Source: Sphingomonadales bacterium Ga0077559
Lineage (GTDB): Bacteria > Pseudomonadota > Alphaproteobacteria > Sphingomonadales > Sphingomonadaceae
DNA: 64,000 nt
Assembly: GCA_001464315.1 (NCBI GenBank)
Contig: LNFK01000031.1
Location: 1 to 64,000, forward strand
Direction: 5' to 3'
Both the position numbers and the translations under genes were made by a program. The notes below the pieces were generated by a model. That model saw only the letters and a list, made by a program, of their open reading frames with translations, had not been told where the DNA came from and did not search any database. This document shows positions 46,773 through 57,725 of this stretch, in pieces (position 1 is the stretch's first letter; each line of letters starts with the position of its first letter).

Positions 46773-47911
46773 ATCCGCCACGCCGGATAGCGCCGGTTTT
46801 CACCTGCGCTGTACAAGCACACGATGTTCCCCGACGGATCGAACAACCGAGCCTCGCGCCAACCCCAGCTTTCGTCCTGCGGCATTTGTTCGAACGCATA
46901 GCCCTGACTGGAAAGTTCGGTGACCCATGCGTCGAGCCGTTTGCTTTCGAAATAGACGACAGTCGACGTGCCAATGTCATCGCTCGCATGGATCGACAAA
47001 GTCACGCCATTGGGCACTTCGAAGCGGGCATAGCCGTTCGACGGACTATCGACGATCTGTTGCAGCCCGAGCGTTTTATAGAAATCGATCGATGCTGCGT
47101 AATCGCGGCAACCCACCGTTACCTGATTGAGCGAAGGCCCGGACACCATCGCATCTTCGCGCACGAATTGATGCCCCATCGGGCCGTGCCCCAACCCCAG
47201 GCCGGGCGCGTCATGCAATGCAAGGCGCACAAAGAGGCGGGCGCGCTCAACGGCAGTAATGAGCTCCATCCCCTGCCCGAGACCCGCGGCGATCGCGGTT
47301 GCAAGCGTGCACCCCGTCCCGTGCGTGCTGCGCGTCTCTATCCGGTCGCCTGTCCAGACTTCGCTTTGCCCAGGCGCCAGATGCAGTTCGTCGATAATCT
47401 GATCGCCATCGGCATGCCCCCCCTTGACCAACAGTGGAATCCGTCGCGCGAGTAAGGCATCTTTACCGCCCAAAGCCTCAAGCTCAGGAAGGTTCGGCGT
47501 CGTTAGCGTGGCCAAACGCATCAAGCGTTCAAACGCCGAAATCGTGTCGGCATCGGCAAGCACCGCACCGCTTGTGGAGACCATGACGGGGTCAAACACG
47601 ATTGGGCATGACAGTTCTGCCAAGCTGTCCGCGACGGCATGCGCGGTGTCTGCGCTCCCGATCATACCGATCTTAACTGAATCGACGCCGATGTCGCTGA
47701 CCACCGCGGCGATCTGGTCAATCACCATTTGCGTCGGCACCATATGCACTGCATCGACGCCTAAGGTATTCTGCGCGGTGATCGCGGTGATCGAAGTCAT
47801 CGCGTGCCCGCCGAGCATCGTCACGGTTTTGATATCCGCTTGAATCCCAGCCCCGCCGCCGCTGTCAGAGCCAGCGATAATCAGGACGCGCGCGGGTTTG
47901 CCTTCGGTCAT
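46769..47911 (-). CDS. thiD: ThiD pyrimidine kinase fused to a C-terminal VOC (glyoxalase-like) domain
   Basis: Residues 1-255 are a complete HMP/HMP-phosphate kinase of thiamine synthesis: [21 protein letters not shown] (split across residues 8-28), [30 protein letters not shown], and the [15 protein letters not shown] anion hole. Residues 260-370 form a vicinal-oxygen-chelate domain ([37 protein letters not shown]). The 380-residue fusion runs in one frame with no sign of an error. The VOC part could bind a metal, detoxify or regulate; its role is unknown. ATGA coupling to glmM upstream and rnhB downstream places it in the operon. Confidence 0.88.
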   Translation of the reverse strand: MTEGKPARVLIIAGSDSGGGAGIQADIKTVTMLGGHAMTSITAITAQNTLGVDAVHMVPTQMVIDQIAAVVSDIGVDSVKIGMIGSADTAHAVADSLAELSCPIVFDPVMVSTSGAVLADADTISAFERLMRLATLTTPNLPELEALGGKDALLARRIPLLVKGGHADGDQIIDELHLAPGQSEVWTGDRIETRSTHGTGCTLATAIAAGLGQGMELITAVERARLFVRLALHDAPGLGLGHGPMGHQFVREDAMVSGPSLNQVTVGCRDYAASIDFYKTLGLQQIVDSPSNGYARFEVPNGVTLSIHASDDIGTSTVVYFESKRLDAWVTELSSQGYAFEQMPQDESWGWREARLFDPSGNIVCLYSAGENRRYPAWRI

Positions 47912-49251
47912 CGCGCTGCAGCGGCCTTCACCGCGTCGCATATGCTGTCAACCACCCGCTCGACCTGCGCCGCATCGTCGCCTTCGGCCATCACGCGGAT
48001 AACGGGTTCTGTCCCCGACGGACGGATTACCAGGCGGCCTTTGCCCTCCAGTTCTGCTTCAGCATTTGCGATTACAGATTGAACAGCCGCATCTTCAAGC
48101 GGCTTGCCACCCGAAAAGCGCACATTCTTCAAAATTTGCGGCACAGGGTCAAACAGGTGCAACACCTCGCTCGCGGGCTTGCCCTTCTCGACCAGTTGCG
48201 CGAGGACCTGAAGCGCCGCAATCGTGCCGTCACCCGTCGTGGCATGGTCGAGCAAAATCATATGGCCAGACTGCTCACCGCCGACATTGATGCCGAGGCG
48301 GCGCATTTCTTCGAGCACATAGCGGTCGCCTACCTTTGCGCGGATCAAGCGAAGGTCCTGACTCTCCAAATATCGTTCGAGTCCCAGATTAGACATCACC
48401 GTTGCAACGATACCGCCACCGGTCAGTTTGCGGCTGCGGTCCATCGCAGTTCCAAGAAGCGCCATCAATTGGTCGCCGTCCACTACCCGGCCTTTTTCAT
48501 CTACTACGATAAGCCTGTCCGCATCGCCATCGAGTGCAATACCGATATGTGCGCCCGAAGAGATTACCGTTTCCTGAAGCGTCGCAACGTGCGTTGACCC
48601 AACCCTGTCGTTAATATTCTTTCCATTGGGCGTCACGCCGATCGAGGTGACTTTTGCACCCAATTCCCAAATTGCAGTGGGCGCAACCTGGTAGGCTGCG
48701 CCATTTGCGCAATCCAAAACGACATGAAGCCCATCAAACCGTACATGCTCAGGCACAGAAGCCTTGACCGCGTGGATGTAACGACCCCGGCTATCCTCGA
48801 TCCGCAGGGCGCGGCCGATTTCGGGCGCTTCAGCAAGCTTGGCTGGTTGCTCCAAAATTGCTTCAATTGAAATCTCGTCTGCGTCAGACAGTTTGAAGCC
48901 ATCAGGACCGAATAACTTGATACCATTATCTTCATACGGATTATGGCTGGCCGAAATCATCACCCCCAAATCAGCACGCATCGACCGGGTGAGCAGCGCC
49001 ACCGCCGGCGTAGGAATTGGTCCGAACTGCACAACATCCATTCCAACGCTGGTAAAGCCTGCAACGAGCGCGTTTTCGATCATATAACCCGACAGCCGCG
49101 TGTCTTTGCCGATAACGACGCGGTGTCTGTGATTGCCTCGAAGGAAATGCGCACCTGCCGCCTGCCCGACCTTCATCACCATTTCAGGCGTCATCGCGCC
49201 CTGATTGGTGCGCCCGCGTATCCCGTCGGTCCCGAAATATTTGCGAGCCAT
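47908..49251 (-). CDS. glmM: phosphoglucosamine mutase
   Basis: GlmM interconverts glucosamine-6-phosphate and glucosamine-1-phosphate for peptidoglycan and LPS precursors. The 447-residue protein starts [17 protein letters not shown]. It has the phosphorylated serine S102 in [14 protein letters not shown], the Mg site [12 protein letters not shown], and the C-terminal phosphate loop [13 protein letters not shown]. The ATG at 49251, preceded by AGGAAA, is chosen over an upstream in-frame ATG at 49317. It leads the glmM-thiD-rnhB run. Confidence 0.95.
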   Translation of the reverse strand: MARKYFGTDGIRGRTNQGAMTPEMVMKVGQAAGAHFLRGNHRHRVVIGKDTRLSGYMIENALVAGFTSVGMDVVQFGPIPTPAVALLTRSMRADLGVMISASHNPYEDNGIKLFGPDGFKLSDADEISIEAILEQPAKLAEAPEIGRALRIEDSRGRYIHAVKASVPEHVRFDGLHVVLDCANGAAYQVAPTAIWELGAKVTSIGVTPNGKNINDRVGSTHVATLQETVISSGAHIGIALDGDADRLIVVDEKGRVVDGDQLMALLGTAMDRSRKLTGGGIVATVMSNLGLERYLESQDLRLIRAKVGDRYVLEEMRRLGINVGGEQSGHMILLDHATTGDGTIAALQVLAQLVEKGKPASEVLHLFDPVPQILKNVRFSGGKPLEDAAVQSVIANAEAELEGKGRLVIRPSGTEPVIRVMAEGDDAAQVERVVDSICDAVKAAAAR

Positions 49252-49348
49252 ATAATTTCCTGTCTTTAATCGCGCAAAATCACGAAATACAATCTCCGTT
49301 GTGGCACTCCCTTGCATAGGCGGCGGCGGGCTGGCAAGACCTCATGCT

Positions 49349-50579
49349 ATGTCAAACGCTTCCCGTATTCTTCTCGCTCTCGTTGTCGGCCTAACCCTTG
49401 GCATCTTTGCGACCTCGCAAATACCTTCCGCCGGGAAACAGCTCGACTTCATTCTCGATATTGTCGGCACTCTTTGGCTCAACGGATTGCGCATGACCGT
49501 TGTCCCGCTAGTCGTCGCTTTGGTCATCACCGGAATAGTCAAAAGCGCTGAAGCTGCGCGGGCTGGACCAATGGCGGCCAAAACGATCAGCTGGATCGTT
49601 GCGATGATGATCCTTTCAGCTGCATTGGGAGCGTTGCTGACCCCGCTTTTCTTGTCGCTTTGGCCGATGCCTGCGGAAAGTGCCGCTGCGCTTCGTTCTG
49701 CGCTGACGAGTGTGCCAGCAGTCGCCGAGCAACCACCGCTTCGCGATTTCATTGTTGCGCTGGTTCCGACCAACCCGATCGCATCTGCGGTAAATGATTC
49801 AATCTTACCGCTGCTGATTTTTACACTCGTATTCGCATTCGCCATCACGCGTTTGTCGCAGGAACCGCGCGCCCAGATGTCCGGATTTTTCAGTGCGCTT
49901 GCAGATGCAATGATCATCGTGATCGAATGGGTATTGAAACTTGCACCAATCGGCGTTTTCGCGCTCGCCTTTGTTGTGGGTTCGCGATCGGGCTTGGCTG
50001 CATTGGGGGCGGTAGCGCATTATATCGTGACGGTTTCAATGGTCGGAATTGTCGTCGGCGCGTTTGCATATCCTGTTGCGGTTTTCGCAGGGAAAGTGCG
50101 CTTTACCGACTATGCCCGGCAGATCGCGCCGGTTCAGGCCTTTGCCGTGTCTACCCAGTCTTCACTCGCAAGCCTGCCGCTGATGCTGAAAAAATCGGAA
50201 GCACTTGGCGTAAGGGAATCGACCGCCGGGTTGGTGCTGCCGATGGCGGTAGCATTGCTCCGCGTTACCGGCCCCGCCATGAACCTTGCTGTCGCGCTTT
50301 ATGTGGCGAATTGGTTCGGAATTGAACTCGACGCTTTCGATTATGGCGCCGCCGTCTTCATCGCTGCGCTGACTTCAATGGGCGCGGTCAGCCTGCCCGG
50401 ATCGGTCAGCTTCGTCACCTCTATCGCGCCAATCTGCATCGCACTTGGCATCCCGGTCGAACCGCTGGCCTTGCTAATCGCGGTCGAAACACTACCCGAT
50501 ATTTTCCGCACGACGGGCAATGTCCAGATGGATGTCGCACTTGCCACCGCCATTGAGGCACCCGAAAAGGAGAAAGCCG

Positions 50580-50602
<23 letters not shown>
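49349..50602 (+). CDS. dicarboxylate/amino acid:cation symporter
   Basis: This 417-residue inner-membrane protein belongs to the DAACS (GltP/DctA-like) family, which takes up C4-dicarboxylates or acidic amino acids with sodium or protons. Hydrophobic helices start at about residue 7. Family features include [15 protein letters not shown] (HP1 serine-rich loop), [24 protein letters not shown] (residues about 310-333) and a second re-entrant loop [14 protein letters not shown] take the ATG at 49349; an in-frame ATG at 49301 adds a non-family stretch. It overlaps the next gene by 23 nt. Confidence 0.88.
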
Positions 50603-51571
<969 letters not shown>

Positions 51572-51575
<4 letters not shown>

Positions 51576-52249
51576 GCGTTGATCCAGCGAAAGATACCCG
51601 CACCAAAGGCACCGAAAAAATTATGCGCCCATGTGGCAACCGCCCATAACGCTGTTCCGGCAATCCAGGGTATTGGGCCAATTTTTCCGAGCGATGCAAA
51701 ACGCGGAAAAAAGCTCGTTTGGCGAAGCCATGTGCTCCAGCCAACGCCGATCAACCGCGCTTTTTTACGCTCCTGCGCTTTCGAGCCGACGAGCGCCAGA
51801 AAGATAATGCCGCCACAAAAGATGAAATTATCCATACGCGGAGCGATCGTGACGTGCGCTATTCCCCATAAAGCGAAACCCCACATCATCGGGTGCCGGG
51901 TGACCCTGAACACGCCCAGGGGCTTTTGCGCCGCCAGATTTTCACTCGCCCCGGGAAGCGATGGATTGCGAACCAATGAACCGACAAACAGCACCGCCGC
52001 CAATAAGGTCAGCGCACTTGCTACCGCCCATAGGATATCGCCAACCACCCAATAAGGCGCGTCCTTCGCCGAACTGCGGAATTCGACAATCATCCAGAAA
52101 AACAGCGCCAGCGAAATCACCGAATAAATGGCGGAGAAACCACCGGAACCAAATCTCGCGACCATGCTGGCACGCAATGAATGCGACATCCAAAAATGGC
52201 TGCCGACAAACGCAACTGTCGCCAGAATGAGCATCAGATATTGGCTCAA
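51572..52249 (-). CDS. NnrU family membrane protein
   Basis: This 225-residue protein has six or so membrane helices and the family blocks [12 protein letters not shown] near the start and [20 protein letters not shown] in the middle. NnrU was named from denitrification clusters but is common in non-denitrifiers, as here with no nitrogen-oxide genes nearby; related proteins act in carotenoid isomerisation. It converges with the aldo/keto reductase, overlapping by 4 nt. Confidence 0.87.
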
Positions 52250-52299
52250 ATTGCTTACTCCGGCCCCCGGATTTCTTGCGCTTTCTTCTGATTCAATAT

Positions 52300-53550
52300 T
52301 TACCGATCATAGGCTAGCCGCTGCTGGCGGTTACTAAGCGGTTGTTCGACGCCGTCGATTATCACCGTTGTCGCTGCGCTGGACAGTTCAAGCGGATCGC
52401 CGTCCCAAATGACAACGTCGCCCGCGCGGCCCGCCTTCAGGCTACCCAAGCGGTCCCCAACGCCCATGATGTCGGCAGGTACCGAGCTGATCGACGCGAA
52501 AGCCTCGTCCCAGCTCAGGCCAGTCGCATTTGGCAAACGCTCAAGGCTCACCAGATTGCCCGCATATTGCGTGGTGTAGCGCAACTGGTGCGAATCGCGG
52601 TCATTGATCATACCGATAGCAACCTTAACACCTGCATCTTTCATCCGCCCGATATTGCTTTGCGTTGCGCCGAGCATTTCGAACGAAGCCGGCAAATCAT
52701 TGAGCGCTGATGCGATCACCGGAATGCCAGCCTGCGCCAATTGCGTTGCAACGCGCCAGCCTTCGGTCACGCCAACGAACACCATTTTGATTGTAGGAAA
52801 CTCGCGTTTCAGTTCGATGAGGCGAAGCATATCGTTCGCGCCTTCGACATGGATCAGCAAACGCGTTTCACCGCGCAGTACCGACAATAATGCCTTGGCA
52901 TCCTCGGCCTTCAACAAATCATCGTCAAAGGTGCCGCGACCCGCGGCAAAATCCTGTGCCTCACGCAGCATCGCCCGGAAGTGGAGATGATTGCCCGCAC
53001 GGCTGCCGCCCGATTTTGACGCGCCTTCTTCACCGAACTGGGCAAACTGGAATGCGCGCGGGATGGTAACGGCATCGCTGTCGGCACCAAGATCGGCAAT
53101 CGCGCCCATGCCTGCAAAAATGCTGTTAGCCGCGTCAGGTGCAACCACCGCACGCGTAACGCCCGCCGACCGATTGACCGCAAAAGGCGACCGGAAGGGA
53201 TCGATGGCAGGTGCGATATCGATAGCAGCTGAAAAGCCGCTATTCCCGCCGCTCTTGTCATTGGTGCCGTTGACGGCATCGACCTCGGAAAGGCCAAGCC
53301 TTGTAAATCCGGCGAAAACACCCGGCGTCACCCATTTACCGCTAGCATCGATCTGCCGCGCTCCGGCAGGGATAGCAACACCAGATCCAGCTGCCACAAT
53401 AGTGCCATTGCGTACGACCACTGTGCCACCCTCAATGGGGGCGCTGCCGTCACCGATGACGACCTTGCCGCCCGTAATGGCGATGGTCTCTGCCTGTACT
53501 GGCGCGGTTAGTGCAGCCAGTGCAGCTGCTGTGAAAAGGAAATGCTTCAT
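52300..53550 (-). CDS. amidohydrolase family protein lacking the HxH metal motif
   Basis: This 416-residue exported protein has a signal peptide (FLFTAAALAALTAPVQA, cleavage near residue 20). The amidohydrolase composite fold is evident from ITGGKVVIGDG at the start and SLKAGRAGDVVIWDGDPLE at the end. Where active members read G(L/I)(I/V)DxHxH, this has GVFAGFTRLG (about residues 77-86), so the first two metal ligands are missing. It is coupled by ATGA to the intact paralogue upstream and may be a non-catalytic partner subunit. Confidence 0.85.
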   Translation of the reverse strand: MKHFLFTAAALAALTAPVQAETIAITGGKVVIGDGSAPIEGGTVVVRNGTIVAAGSGVAIPAGARQIDASGKWVTPGVFAGFTRLGLSEVDAVNGTNDKSGGNSGFSAAIDIAPAIDPFRSPFAVNRSAGVTRAVVAPDAANSIFAGMGAIADLGADSDAVTIPRAFQFAQFGEEGASKSGGSRAGNHLHFRAMLREAQDFAAGRGTFDDDLLKAEDAKALLSVLRGETRLLIHVEGANDMLRLIELKREFPTIKMVFVGVTEGWRVATQLAQAGIPVIASALNDLPASFEMLGATQSNIGRMKDAGVKVAIGMINDRDSHQLRYTTQYAGNLVSLERLPNATGLSWDEAFASISSVPADIMGVGDRLGSLKAGRAGDVVIWDGDPLELSSAATTVIIDGVEQPLSNRQQRLAYDR

Positions 53551-54953
53551 TTTACATCTCCTTCACCGGGCTGACCGAGCTCGAAATCGCTCACCGGTCG
53601 CCGTTTTGGATCCTTTGCATCGAACATCAATGCGCCGTCGACCCACACCATTTCGGGCCGCGCATAAACGCTGAGCGGGTTACCGTTCCAAAGCACCACA
53701 TCGGCCATTTTACCGGGTTTCAGGCTTCCGGTCTTATCGCCAATCCCAAGCGCCTTAGCCGGATTATACGTCAGCCACTTGATCACTTCGGCATCGCTGA
53801 TGTTGATCCCCATCCGGCGACCATCGGCCTGCGCCTTGGCGGCTTCCTGGTTCAACCGCTGGATCTGGTTTTCGTCGTCCGAGTGGATAATGACACAAGC
53901 GCCCGTGTTATGAAGGATCGCAGCATTTTCAGGGATCGCGTCATAGGCTTCCATCTTGAAACCCCACCAGTCGGCCCATACTGCCGAGCAAACGCCATTG
54001 TCGCGCAGCAGGTCGGCAATCTTGTAGCTTTCGACCGCATGGTGAAAGGTCGAAACCTTATAACCGAACTCCTTGGCCATATCGAGCACGATGGCCATTT
54101 CATCGGCGCGGTAGCAGTGGTTTTGGATGCTGATGTCGCCATCGAGCACACCAGCCAGAGTTTCCATGCCGATGTCGCGGGTAAAGTCCTTGCCGCTATC
54201 GCGTTTCTTGCGATATTCCTGCGCCTTGATCCATGTCTGGCGGTTCACCGCGACATTGCCCATTCGAGTCGACGGCATCCGGCCCTTGGAACCGTAAACG
54301 CGCTTCGGATTCTCGCCGCAGGCCATTTTCATGCCATAAGGCGCGCCGGGGAACTTCATGCCCTGCACGGTGCGTGCGTAGACATTTTTGAGGACAACCG
54401 AACGTCCACCCATAAGGTTCGCAGAGCCCGGCAGCACCTGCAACGCGGTCACGCCGCCATTGGCCAGCGCGCGGCTGAAACCGGGATCCTGCGGCCAGAC
54501 GCTATGTTCGGCCCAGACTTCAGGCGTCGTAGGCGAAGTTGCTTCATTGCCGTCGCTATGCGCCTCAACCGACGGCGTCGGATAGTCGCCCAAGTGGCTG
54601 TGGATATCGATGATGCCGGGGGTGACATACTTGCCGCCGCCATCGAGCACCGCGACATCGCCGGGAATAGCCGTGTCAGCCCCCCCAACGCTGCTGATCT
54701 TGCCGCCCGACATGAAAACCACGCCATTGTCGATGCGGTTGCCCTCGCCGTCGAAAATGGTGACGTTGCGAATAGCCGTCGCGGTGCCGGGATAAGCCTT
54801 ATAGGTCGAAGGAAACGGAGCTTCGACCTTAGCCGCCGGTTTCGACGGTGCGTCCGACGCCGATGCAGTGTCCGGTTTTTCAGCGGCCGAACACGCCATC
54901 AACATCAAGGGCAAGACAAAGCAAGCGCTGCGAAGTGCAGAAGAAGTGCGCAT
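53547..54953 (-). CDS. amidohydrolase (imidazolonepropionase-like), predicted lipoprotein
   Basis: This 468-residue protein has a lipoprotein-type signal (LPLMLMAC-S, Cys at residue 21) and a Ser/Ala/Pro linker. A full amidohydrolase domain follows, with metal ligands in GIIDIHSHLGDYP, later histidines in IQNHCYRADE, STFHHAVESY and IHSDDENQ, and the C-terminal TGSLKPGKMADVVLWNGNPL. It likely hydrolyses cyclic amides or peptides in the periplasm. It lies between a POT peptide transporter and a second, motif-less amidohydrolase, suggesting a peptide or cyclodipeptide utilisation operon. Confidence 0.87.
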   Translation of the reverse strand: MRTSSALRSACFVLPLMLMACSAAEKPDTASASDAPSKPAAKVEAPFPSTYKAYPGTATAIRNVTIFDGEGNRIDNGVVFMSGGKISSVGGADTAIPGDVAVLDGGGKYVTPGIIDIHSHLGDYPTPSVEAHSDGNEATSPTTPEVWAEHSVWPQDPGFSRALANGGVTALQVLPGSANLMGGRSVVLKNVYARTVQGMKFPGAPYGMKMACGENPKRVYGSKGRMPSTRMGNVAVNRQTWIKAQEYRKKRDSGKDFTRDIGMETLAGVLDGDISIQNHCYRADEMAIVLDMAKEFGYKVSTFHHAVESYKIADLLRDNGVCSAVWADWWGFKMEAYDAIPENAAILHNTGACVIIHSDDENQIQRLNQEAAKAQADGRRMGINISDAEVIKWLTYNPAKALGIGDKTGSLKPGKMADVVLWNGNPLSVYARPEMVWVDGALMFDAKDPKRRPVSDFELGQPGEGDVK

Positions 54954-54955
54954 TG

Positions 54956-56536
54956 TTAACTCCGGTTTGTAGGATGAACGCCAGCAGCCGCTGGCTCGCC
55001 GATTTCCGCAGCACCTTCCAGTGCCGAGTCATCGCGCAGCGTGTCGAGATGCATCAACTTCTTGATCAGCGGCGACACGACCACCACCAAGATCCCGAAG
55101 CCAATCGCATAGAGCCCGATGGTGCCGTAAACCGACATCACCAATTCCTTACCCGCACCTTCGCCGCTCGCATTTTCCGAACCTGTAGCAGATGCGATCA
55201 AACCAGCGGCAAAGTTGCCGGTTGCCGATGCAAAGAACCAGGTGCCCATGATGAGGCTGGCCATATGCGCAGGAGCCAAGCGGTTCATCGCGCTGAGGCC
55301 GACGGGCGACAGGCACAATTCGCCGGTGGTGTGGAACAGATAGATCAGGAAGATGAAGATGACCGGTGTGGCATTTTCCATGCCAACGGCCTCTGCACCC
55401 CATTTGAGGACGAGGAATCCAAGACCTAGCTGCATCATCGCCAGGCCGAATTTAACTGGCGTCGATGGCTCCATTCCCTTGCGGCCAAGCCAAGTCCACA
55501 GTCCGGCAAATAACGGCGCGAGCAACACGATATAAATAGCGTTGATCGACTGGAATACCGATGCGGGCACACCGCCGCGGTCAACATGCCTGTCGGTAAA
55601 CAGGTTGAGCGACGATCCAGCCTGCTCGAACAACGCCCAGAACAGTATCGAACCGAGGATGAGGAACATCGCTGCAAATATCCGGTCGCGATCTTCGGCA
55701 GGGAGCTTTATTACTGCTGTCCCGAGCACATAAAGTACCAAGATACCGCCAGCGACGCCGAGCAGGGAGCCGACAACGGACTGGTTCTGCACCAACCACC
55801 ATACGATAGCGACGGCAACCAGACCTGACAGATAGAGCAGCCATTCGAACTTGATGCCCATTACGGTCGATGACAATTTCGCCGGATCAGACGACTCGCC
55901 GCGTCCGAGCAGCAGCGGCTTGAAGATTACAAAAACGATAAGCCCAAGCAACATGCCGAAACCAGCGGCACCAAATCCGTACGACCAGCCATAAGTTTGG
56001 CCCAGATAGCCGCAAAGTATCGAACCCAGCGCAGCGCCGAGGTTAATGCCCATGTAAAAAATCGTATAGGCACCGTCACGGCGGACATCGGTGCGTGGAT
56101 ATAATTGACCGACGATCACCGAGATGTTCGCCTTCAGGAAGCCCGAACCGACGATGATGAAGGCCAGCGCCAGCCAGAATATGTTGAGCGAAGCAGCATC
56201 CTGCCCGCCATCGCCTTCAAAGCCCATTAAAAAGTGACCAAAGGTGAGCAACACCGCGCCGTATAGCACCGCCTTGCGCTGCCCCAACCATCGGTCGGCT
56301 AGATAACCACCGATAACCGGTGTGATATAGACCAGCGCCGTATAGGCACCATAAATGACGCTCGCTTCGCCGTCAGAATACAACCAATGCTGGGTAAGAT
56401 AGAAAATCAGCAGTGCACGCATGCCGTAGTAGGAAAAGCGCTCCCACATCTCGGCGAAGAATAATACGAAAAGACCTTTGGGATGGCCAAGGAATGTCCC
56501 TGCCGAATCCCCGTCCTGTGCATATGATGATGCCAT
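54956..56536 (-). CDS. POT family peptide:proton symporter
   Basis: This 526-residue inner-membrane protein of the proton-dependent oligopeptide transporter family has 12-14 helices. The signature FFAEMWERFSYYGMRALLIFYL (residues about 27-48, given in part) contains the ExxERF-type proton site. It also has GGYLADRWLGQRKAVLYG, and the second signature FYMGINLGAALGSILCGYLG near residue 150. It is the first gene of a three-gene run with two amidohydrolases, 2 nt ahead of the first, which implies uptake and hydrolysis of small peptides. Confidence 0.92.
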   Translation of the reverse strand: MASSYAQDGDSAGTFLGHPKGLFVLFFAEMWERFSYYGMRALLIFYLTQHWLYSDGEASVIYGAYTALVYITPVIGGYLADRWLGQRKAVLYGAVLLTFGHFLMGFEGDGGQDAASLNIFWLALAFIIVGSGFLKANISVIVGQLYPRTDVRRDGAYTIFYMGINLGAALGSILCGYLGQTYGWSYGFGAAGFGMLLGLIVFVIFKPLLLGRGESSDPAKLSSTVMGIKFEWLLYLSGLVAVAIVWWLVQNQSVVGSLLGVAGGILVLYVLGTAVIKLPAEDRDRIFAAMFLILGSILFWALFEQAGSSLNLFTDRHVDRGGVPASVFQSINAIYIVLLAPLFAGLWTWLGRKGMEPSTPVKFGLAMMQLGLGFLVLKWGAEAVGMENATPVIFIFLIYLFHTTGELCLSPVGLSAMNRLAPAHMASLIMGTWFFASATGNFAAGLIASATGSENASGEGAGKELVMSVYGTIGLYAIGFGILVVVVSPLIKKLMHLDTLRDDSALEGAAEIGEPAAAGVHPTNRS

Positions 56537-56654
56537 CGAGCGAAACCCTCTATTTCTATTGTGTTTTTATACCCCTCCCCGGGGCCGATGCCAGAAACCC
56601 TACCGAAAAAATTGCGGCTGTGAAGAATTATATTGCGCGCGAGCGCAGAAATCG

Positions 56655-57239
56655 ATGAATGACATTGCCATGTTCAATGATTTATCGTCCGTTGCCAAAT
56701 ATCTCGCCACCCGCCGCTCAGGCAAACCGCGCGATATGGTCGCACCGGGGCCGGACATGGCAACGCTCGACCAAATATTGCAAATCGCGATGCGCACGCC
56801 CGATCACGGCAAGCTGTTCCCCTGGCGCTTCGTGCATTTGCATGATCGGATCGCGTTTGCTCAGCTGATGGCGAAAGCCTTTACCGCCGCAAATCCCGAC
56901 GCGAGGCCGTCGCAGGTCGAGGCAGCGGTGGCCCCTGCGCATATGGCTCCGACGCTGATCGCCCTGATGTTCGCGCCGCAACCCAGCGCCAAAATTCCTT
57001 TATGGGAACAGCAGATGAGCGTCGGCGCGGTGGGTATGAACCTGCTCCACTCCGCCCACGCGCACGGCTTTGTTGCAAGCTGGATTACCGGATGGGCCTG
57101 TTACGATGCCAATGTTCGCGCTGCTTTGTGTCAGGACGAAGAGAGCATTGTCGGGTTCTTCTTCATCGGGAGCCCTGCTCAACCGCTCGAAGAACGCCCT
57201 CGACCCGAGCCATCGACCATCATCCGCAGCTGGCCATAA
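56655..57239 (+). CDS. nitroreductase family protein (YdjA-like)
   Basis: This 194-residue flavoprotein-like product starts after a poorly conserved leader and shows RRSGKPRDMVAPGP near residue 20, AMRTPDHGKLFPWRFV, QQMSVGAVGMNLLHSAHAHGFVASWITG (middle of the protein) and FFIGSPAQPLEERPRP at the end. This pattern is that of short YdjA-type nitroreductases, which bind FMN as dimers. The ATG at 56655 has no strong ribosome site. The frame opens further upstream, but that part overlaps the POT promoter region. Confidence 0.85.
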   Translation: MNDIAMFNDLSSVAKYLATRRSGKPRDMVAPGPDMATLDQILQIAMRTPDHGKLFPWRFVHLHDRIAFAQLMAKAFTAANPDARPSQVEAAVAPAHMAPTLIALMFAPQPSAKIPLWEQQMSVGAVGMNLLHSAHAHGFVASWITGWACYDANVRAALCQDEESIVGFFFIGSPAQPLEERPRPEPSTIIRSWP

Positions 57240-57253
57240 GAACCGTATCGTCG

Positions 57254-57311
57254 TCCTGAACTTGTTTCAGGATAACGCACCGCCGATGGTTTTCCTGAAA
57301 CAAGTTCAGGA
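57254..57311. repeat. REP-like inverted repeat
   Basis: TCCTGAACTTGTTTCAGGA (57254-57272) and its exact reverse complement (57293-57311) form a 19-bp perfect stem with a 20-nt spacer, followed by ATGAC. The core TCGTCxTCCTGAACTTGTTTCAGGA is of a kind I associate with dispersed intergenic repeats in sphingomonad genomes. It occurs once in this window, between the nitroreductase and the GntR gene. Each arm is itself nearly palindromic (CCTGAA...TTCAGG). Confidence 0.75.
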
Positions 57312-57365
57312 TGACAAACGACGGCGAGGCCATAAATTTGCAATATTGACGCGCCCTACTGTATT

Positions 57366-57725
57366 ATGGCAGTAAGGCCCATAATGAAAAATGACGCTAA
57401 ACCGGTATATCTCAAACTGCGCGACGTGATCGCCGCCGCGATTCTCGATGGTGAATATAAAGAAGGCGGCATGCTCCCCTCTGTCCGCGCCTTTGCCGCC
57501 GACCAAGGCGCTAACCCGCTGACGGTCGCGAAGGCCTATCAACTGTTTCAGGATAGCGGCTTGGTCGATGTCAAACGCGGCGTCGGGCTTTTCGTCGCAT
57601 CAGGTGCGGTTTCAAAATTGCGCAGTTTTGAGCGCGACCATTTCGTCAAAAATGTCTGGCCAGATGTAAAGGCGCAGATGCAGCGTGCGGGGATTGATCC
57701 CGCAGAATTACTCGCGTTGAGTTGA
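57366..57725 (+). CDS. short GntR family transcriptional regulator (YtrA-type)
   Basis: This 119-residue protein has an N-terminal GntR winged helix (PVYLKLRDVIAAAILDGEYKEG..., LPSVRAFAADQGANPLTVAKAYQ, LFQDSGLVDVKRGVG; residues about 13-80). A short C-terminal helix follows instead of a ligand-binding domain, as in YtrA-type regulators that often control ABC transporters. An alternative ATG at 57384 gives 113 residues. It converges with prsT, overlapping by 18 nt. Its target is not evident. Confidence 0.85.
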   Translation: MAVRPIMKNDAKPVYLKLRDVIAAAILDGEYKEGGMLPSVRAFAADQGANPLTVAKAYQLFQDSGLVDVKRGVGLFVASGAVSKLRSFERDHFVKNVWPDVKAQMQRAGIDPAELLALS

